Below, piece by piece: positions 59,899 to 64,000 of a DNA stretch of 64,000 nucleotides (its first letter is position 1; every line of letters starts with the position of its first letter). This DNA is from Bacillus nitratireducens (GTDB taxonomy: Bacteria; Bacillota; Bacilli; Bacillales; Bacillaceae_G). The stretch covers positions 310,001 through 374,000 of the forward strand of contig NZ_MAOC01000091.1 of the NCBI RefSeq assembly GCF_001884135.1. The letters run 5' to 3'. A program made the position numbers and the translations under genes. The notes below the pieces were generated by a model. That model was not told the origin of the DNA. It saw only the letters and a program-made list of their open reading frames with translations, and ran no database searches.

Positions 59899-60843
59899 TT
59901 ATCTTAACGAAGTTAAATGTTGCTTTATAGTTAATACCTTATTATAGATTAACTCTTTTAGCATAACAGGCTGAATTGAGATAATCGTTTCTCCGAAATT
60001 CAGAAAATAGTTCGAGATAAAATCAACTTCTTGTTTGTTAAAATAGCCTGTTATAATGTAATTTTCATTTTCTTTTTGTATCTTCATGGAAGGATAATTC
60101 TCTTTATCAAAAATATCTTTTCCTTTTTGATTAACAATGACAATAAAATCAGTTGCATCAGGCTTTCTGTGAAAAGCAGTAAGATAACTTAATAATTCTT
60201 CAAGATTTTTTGGATTAATATTACTTGTTTCCACAATAGAAAGAATTTTATCACATCTAATTATTTGAACATTACTTGTCTCAAAATTAAAGATTTTAGC
60301 ATACCACTGGCCAAATTTAGATTCTATTCGAATAAATTGGGCGACCAATGCTTTCTCCTCATCTTTTTTTAAATATGTTAAATGATAAACTCGCTCAGCA
60401 AAAATCCCCTGTAAAATTTCTTTTAAAAACGGACTAAAATTACTATGATTTGTTACTTCAAAAGAAAGCGTTCGTTCCATAATTGAAATATTTTTACTCA
60501 CATTATCAGGTAATACATGTTTAAATTTATTTTCAAGTGCAATACTTTCTATATTAAATGGTTTCGTCTTGTATCCATTTAATGTAAGAATCGAAAAGTA
60601 TAACGCATACATTTCATCCACACTAAAATAAATTGGCGATAACACACTATTTTCTATAATTTTATAACTTCCATTTCTACCTAGTTCAGAATATATTGGT
60701 ACACCTATTTCTTCCAATGATTGAATATCTCGCAACGCGGTACTTTTAGAAATATCATATCTAGACATTAAATCTTTTAAATTAAAATATCTTTTATTAT
60801 TTAAGAAAATAAGCATATCATTTATTCGTTCAGTTTTTTTCAT
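59899..60843 (-). CDS. HTH/WYL-domain transcriptional regulator (YafY type)
   Basis: 314 residues from MKKTERINDMLIFLNNK, behind GGGAGGGAAAT. The N-terminal winged HTH_11 domain (KDLMSRYDISKSTALRDIQS, residues about 26-45) is followed by a WYL-type sensor region: FSPFLKEILQGIFAERVYHL, then IESKFGQWYAKIFNFETSNVQII, with the core WYA in place of WYL. Members sense small ligands or nucleic acid. It is divergent from a VOC protein and an inverted repeat lies between, so it probably regulates that gene and itself. Confidence 0.82.
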   Translation of the reverse strand: MKKTERINDMLIFLNNKRYFNLKDLMSRYDISKSTALRDIQSLEEIGVPIYSELGRNGSYKIIENSVLSPIYFSVDEMYALYFSILTLNGYKTKPFNIESIALENKFKHVLPDNVSKNISIMERTLSFEVTNHSNFSPFLKEILQGIFAERVYHLTYLKKDEEKALVAQFIRIESKFGQWYAKIFNFETSNVQIIRCDKILSIVETSNINPKNLEELLSYLTAFHRKPDATDFIVIVNQKGKDIFDKENYPSMKIQKENENYIITGYFNKQEVDFISNYFLNFGETIISIQPVMLKELIYNKVLTIKQHLTSLR

Positions 60844-60855
60844 ATTTCCCTCCCG

Positions 60856-60898
60856 AAAAGGTGTCATGTATTGAAACCTTTTTAGTCTATATTATAAT
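60856..60898 (+). promoter_or_regulatory. Promoter of the VOC gene with overlapping inverted repeat
   Basis: TTGAAA (60871-60876), 16 bases, TATAAT (60893-60898) is a good sigma-A promoter. AAAAGGT (60856-60862) and ACCTTTT (60876-60882), perfect 7-base arms 13 bases apart, straddle its -35: a likely operator for the divergent WYL regulator. Confidence 0.65.
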
Positions 60899-60926
60899 TA
60901 TTAACTAATAAAGGAGTTTTATATTT

Positions 60927-61370
60927 ATGACATTAGAAATAGCTATTTTTCTTTCAATGAATGGGCAAGCAAAGGCGGCAATTAATTTTTATACACGTAA
61001 TTTAGACGCCAAGAAGTTAATGATTGTTACGTACGAAGAACTGGCGAAAAGAGATCATTCTTTTAAAATTACAAGTGAAAATAAAGATCATATTGCCCAC
61101 TCTGTTTTACAAATTGGGACTACAAAACTAATGATAGCAGAAGATACAATGAATCCTACTGAATGTTATAACGTTGGAAATAACATGTCACTTTGCATTC
61201 AAAGTGCTAATTTAGAAGAAATACAAAGATTTTATAATAATTTAATTTCCGATAAGCATGTGAAAATAATCTCTCCACTAGAAAAAAATATATTTAGTGA
61301 AGCATATGGTATTATTGAAGATCCTTACGGCATACAAATCCAATTAATGTATGACAAACGACTAAACTAA
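60927..61370 (+). CDS. VOC family protein (PhnB/YjdN-like)
   Basis: The 147-residue single VOC module pair has LEIAIFLSMNGQAKAAINFYTRNLDAK, the usual PhnB-like start, KLMIAEDTM near 74, and EAYGIIEDPYGIQIQLMYD near 125-143. The usual metal ligands of glyoxalase I are not all visible, and many members only bind small molecules or confer drug sequestration. AAGGAG precedes the ATG. Its expression is probably set by the divergent WYL regulator. Confidence 0.82.
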   Translation: MTLEIAIFLSMNGQAKAAINFYTRNLDAKKLMIVTYEELAKRDHSFKITSENKDHIAHSVLQIGTTKLMIAEDTMNPTECYNVGNNMSLCIQSANLEEIQRFYNNLISDKHVKIISPLEKNIFSEAYGIIEDPYGIQIQLMYDKRLN

Positions 61371-61395
61371 ATACTTAGTCACATTCGCATATTCC

Positions 61396-61440
61396 TGTAA
61401 AATAAAAAAGACACGAAATTCGTGTCTTTTTTATTTTACA
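61396..61440. terminator. Bidirectional terminator
   Basis: Perfect 21-base arms with a 3-base loop between the convergent VOC and Gfo/Idh genes; the Gfo/Idh stop codon lies in the arm. Confidence 0.93.
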
Positions 61441-62462
61441 GGAATAACTCTACCCGTTTCACTACTTTCAATAGCTAATTGAATCACTTTAATAACCTCT
61501 AAACCTTCTTCTGCTGTTACAGGTGGTTTCTCACCATTTACAATACTATCTCTTACACCCTTATAATACATTTCGTAACAGCCAACTTCTGTCGGAATAC
61601 GCACTAACTCTTCTTCTGTTTCTAAAGTAGCAAAATTCTCCTCAGAGTCTGCTCCATAACCATTATCTCCTGGCTTCATTCCAGTCTTTAATTGTTCTTC
61701 CTGTGAATCCATACCATACTTCACGATAGAACCTTTATCTCCATGCAGTGTAAAATGTGGACCTGCTTGCTTTACGTAACTGCTACTATGTAAAATGACA
61801 CGCTTTACTCCGTAGTGAAGTACAACATGGAAGTAGTCATCAATTTCTGCACCTGGTCGTTGCTTTATTACATCAGCATGTATCGCATCTGGTTTCCCAA
61901 ATAATGAAAATGCTTGATCAATTAAATGTGAGCCTAAATCATATAAAATTCCTGATCCTGGTAAATTCTTCTCTCTCCAGCGATCACGTACATGTGGGCG
62001 GAAACGATCGAAATGCGCTTCATATGCGTATACATTCCCTATTCTTTTTTCTTCTAACAATTTCTTTATCGTTAAGAAATCATTATCAAAACGGCGATTG
62101 TGATACACACTTAAAACGACATTATGTTGCTTCGCTAATGAAATAAGTTCTTCTCCTTCTTCAATTGAAACAACGAATGGTTTTTCCACAACAACATGCT
62201 TACCATGTACAATCGCTTCTTTTACATATGGAAAATGCGTTGTATTCGGTGAAGTAATAACTACTAAGTCAATATCAGCACGATTTACTAATTCCTCAAT
62301 TGTGTCAACAACTTCAGTATTTGGTAATGCTTGTTTCACTACTTCTTCTTTTGATGATAAAATAGCACGAATATCATATTCTTCTATCGTTTGTAATAAC
62401 GGGATGTGAAATGTTGTACTAGAAAATCCAAATCCTACAATCCCTACACCTATTTTTTTCAT
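61431..62462 (-). CDS. Gfo/Idh/MocA family oxidoreductase
   Basis: The 343-residue protein has an N-terminal Rossmann fold (IGVGIVGFGFSSTTFHIPLL, residues 3-22), the family motif VVVEKPFV near 92-99 and the C-terminal sugar-binding domain with GILYDLGSHLIDQAF near 172-186 (conserved Asp and His in the active site). It oxidises or reduces a sugar, inositol or related compound with NAD(P). Resemblance to YdgJ/IolU types noted; substrate not known. The ribosome site GGAGGGG directly abuts a bcr1 repeat. Confidence 0.9.
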   Translation of the reverse strand: MKKIGVGIVGFGFSSTTFHIPLLQTIEEYDIRAILSSKEEVVKQALPNTEVVDTIEELVNRADIDLVVITSPNTTHFPYVKEAIVHGKHVVVEKPFVVSIEEGEELISLAKQHNVVLSVYHNRRFDNDFLTIKKLLEEKRIGNVYAYEAHFDRFRPHVRDRWREKNLPGSGILYDLGSHLIDQAFSLFGKPDAIHADVIKQRPGAEIDDYFHVVLHYGVKRVILHSSSYVKQAGPHFTLHGDKGSIVKYGMDSQEEQLKTGMKPGDNGYGADSEENFATLETEEELVRIPTEVGCYEMYYKGVRDSIVNGEKPPVTAEEGLEVIKVIQLAIESSETGRVIPVK

Positions 62463-62474
62463 GTTGCCCCTCCA

Positions 62475-62630
62475 TTTGTCCCGCTTTAACGGGCAGTAAG
62501 ATTCCTACCTCAAAATTCAGCGAAAGCAAAGAAATTAGGTGAGGAATCAACTGCTCGTAAAAGCCCGATTAGTTCAACTAATAATCAGTGGGGATAAAGA
62601 AAATCCCCACTGATTAAAGTTCCACTTTAT
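62475..62630 (+). repeat. bcr1 repeat, full-length copy
   Basis: 156 bases, TTTGT (a TTTAT variant) at the left and TTTAT at the right. Contents: TCCCGC-TTTAACGGGCAGTA, hairpin ATTCCTACCT/AGGTGAGGAAT, CTCGTAAAAGCCCG, and hairpin AATCAGTGGGG...CCCCACTGATT. Its TCCCGC end lies 1 base from the ribosome site of the Gfo/Idh gene, so it forms most of that gene's leader. Confidence 0.85.
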
Positions 62631-62650
62631 GAGAACGATTTCATTTCATT

Positions 62651-62680
62651 ATTATAACAAGATTATTTTTATATACATAA
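62651..62680 (-). promoter_or_regulatory. Candidate promoter of the Gfo/Idh gene, upstream of bcr1
   Basis: Minus strand TATAAT (62656-62651) with a weak TTATGT 18 bases before it. It is 20 bases from the bcr1 edge, so the transcript would carry the repeat. Confidence 0.4.
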
Positions 62681-62693
62681 TGATTTGCTTATA

Positions 62694-62731
62694 AAAAAGC
62701 ATCTTGCTATGAATGATAGCAAGATGCTTCC
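62694..62731 (-). terminator. Terminator after parC
   Basis: AAGCATCTTGCTAT/ATAGCAAGATGCTT arms, loop GAATG, and A-run on the plus strand. Confidence 0.92.
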
Positions 62732-62732
62732 T

Positions 62733-64000
62733 TTACTCCGTTCTTTTCTTCGTCCACGTTTCTACAACTTCACCAGTATCATTAACATCTAATACTAAAC
62801 TACCGTTACTATACCGGTCTTTATTTCGATACGCTTTCGGATCAATCTCTTCTACAATGTGTTTCTCTGTCTTCATGTAAATTAGTTCATCGTCTCGCAC
62901 AATTTCAATACCGACAATGCGGTACGGATTACGCTTTAACTCTTTGAAAATAACAAGACCTCGCTTCGCCCTCGTTGATTTCTCAATTTCTGATGCTTTT
63001 AGACGTTTTACAGCACCTCGCTGCGTCACGAGAATAAGTTGATCTTTTTCACCATTTAACGGTTTACCAGAAGCGACATAATCATCTTCTTTTAAATTAA
63101 TTGCTTTTACACCAGCGGCCCTTACACCAACTGGACTTACTTCATCTTCATGGAAAATAAGTGCATATGCACCATGAGTTGCAAGAACAATATCACTCGT
63201 TCCATCTGTCGCAAATATATCAACAACTTCATCTTCTTTTTTCAAGTTTACAGCGACGAACGCTCTTGAATAACGTTGCACTTTATATTGGTTTAATTCG
63301 GTTTTCTTAATCATACCCTTTCGTGTAACAAATACGATAAATCGTTTTTCTTCTTCAAAATTCGGTACGACTGTTGCCCAAATTAATGTTTCATCTCGCT
63401 CGAGTGTAACAAGATTCGCAACGTGTTGACCTAAATCTTTCCAACGAATTTCTGGCATTTCATATACAGGAAGATAAATATAATTTCCTTTGTTCGTAAA
63501 TAAAAGAATGGTTTCTGTCGTGTTTGTATCGAAACGCTCTAGTAAGATGTCACCCTCTTTCATACCGAAGTCTTTCCCGTTCGATGCATTATGCGAACGC
63601 CAACCTGTTCGTTTCACATATCCTTCTTTCGTTACAGTAACGATGACATCTTCTTGCGGAATCATAACTTCCACATCAATTTTAATTTCTTCAATTTCCT
63701 CTTCAATTATCGCACGGCGATCATCACTATATGTTTTCTTTACTCTCTTCAAATCTGTTTTAATAACTTGAAGAAGTCTTTTTTCACTTTGTAGAATCGA
63801 CTGTAACTCTATAATTTTCTTACTAAGTTCAGCTGCTTCTTGCTCTAGCGCTGTAATATCTGTATTCGTTAAACGATATAGTTGCAACGAAACAATTGCT
63901 TCTGACTGCGCCTCTGTAAATCCAAATTTCGCACTTAAATTATCTTTCGCATTACGCTTATCTTTAGACCCACGAATTGTTTCAATCACTTCATCTAAAA
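62733..64000 (-). CDS. parC: DNA topoisomerase IV subunit A (ParC), C-terminal part
   Basis: The gene runs off the right edge; about 422 C-terminal residues are visible. They include the end of the breakage-reunion domain (GFTEAQSEAIVSLQLYRLTN, then coiled-coil arms ELSKKIIELQSILQSEKRLL) and a beta-pinwheel C-terminal domain with repeats such as VTKEGYVKRTG, VTRKGMIKKTELN, VTQRGAVKRLK. The pinwheel lacks the GyrA box (QRRGGKG), which separates it from gyrase A. ParC with ParE decatenates daughter chromosomes. Its end is followed by a strong terminator. Confidence 0.95.
   Translation of the reverse strand, partial: LDEVIETIRGSKDKRNAKDNLSAKFGFTEAQSEAIVSLQLYRLTNTDITALEQEAAELSKKIIELQSILQSEKRLLQVIKTDLKRVKKTYSDDRRAIIEEEIEEIKIDVEVMIPQEDVIVTVTKEGYVKRTGWRSHNASNGKDFGMKEGDILLERFDTNTTETILLFTNKGNYIYLPVYEMPEIRWKDLGQHVANLVTLERDETLIWATVVPNFEEEKRFIVFVTRKGMIKKTELNQYKVQRYSRAFVAVNLKKEDEVVDIFATDGTSDIVLATHGAYALIFHEDEVSPVGVRAAGVKAINLKEDDYVASGKPLNGEKDQLILVTQRGAVKRLKASEIEKSTRAKRGLVIFKELKRNPYRIVGIEIVRDDELIYMKTEKHIVEEIDPKAYRNKDRYSNGSLVLDVNDTGEVVETWTKKRTE

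Overview
The window looks like chromosome from a member of the Bacillus cereus group (B. cereus, B. anthracis or B. thuringiensis). It is AT-rich with strong AGGAGG-type ribosome binding sites. It carries a ColA-type collagenase, a sporulenol/squalene-hopene cyclase, benzil reductase YueD, several orphan OppA lipoproteins, parC, and three copies of a roughly 156-bp repeat that I identify as bcr1, the B. cereus-group repeat flanked by TTTAT. I saw no prophage, transposase, CRISPR array, tRNA or rRNA. Most transcription units are short and close with a clear intrinsic terminator.

Layout. 1-7.1 kb: BASS-family transporter plus GlcD-type oxidase, a small DUF2871 membrane protein behind an unusual leader hairpin, an acetyltransferase, secreted collagenase and an MgtC-like protein. 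7.3-18.2 kb: two-domain VOC dioxygenase, VanW lipoprotein, a probable spore-coat coiled-coil protein with a candidate GerE/sigma-K promoter, DUF3900 protein, a DEDDh exonuclease, cold-shock protein, a BNR-repeat protein with Fur-boxed flavodoxin, acetate transporter, Nudix/ASCH pair and a hexapeptide acetyltransferase. 18.2-25.7 kb: one 2490-residue protein with 16 DUF11 repeats and no visible export signal. 25.8-39.9 kb: metabolic genes (YueD, an ASL-like lyase, a serine hydrolase, nucleoside hydrolase, PanF/YhdT, aldehyde dehydrogenase, FabG-like reductase, YfhD-like small protein, hopanoid-type cyclase, YuiD, RarD).

40.0-45.8 kb: the most novel module. A signal-peptide/VWA/transmembrane protein is followed by an 1120-residue tubulin/FtsZ-superfamily protein and then a 44-residue peptide, all in one direction and apparently one operon. 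The domain layout suggests a membrane-coupled cytomotive or remodelling system.

46-54.4 kb: small hypothetical genes, a Gly/Cys-rich protein, a methyltransferase, three tandem oppA paralogues each with its own near-identical promoter and terminator, and a 5'-truncated dctA-like pseudogene. 54.5-64 kb: an ECF sigma/anti-sigma/LytR-CpsA-Psr operon with an autoregulatory-type promoter, an ABC exporter divergent from a TetR regulator with two matching 32-bp operators between them, a WYL regulator divergent from a VOC protein, a Gfo/Idh/MocA oxidoreductase whose leader carries a bcr1 copy, and the 3' part of parC.

Starts were chosen by ribosome binding site, so several genes are shorter than their longest open frame. 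All family assignments come from reading motifs; no database search was run.
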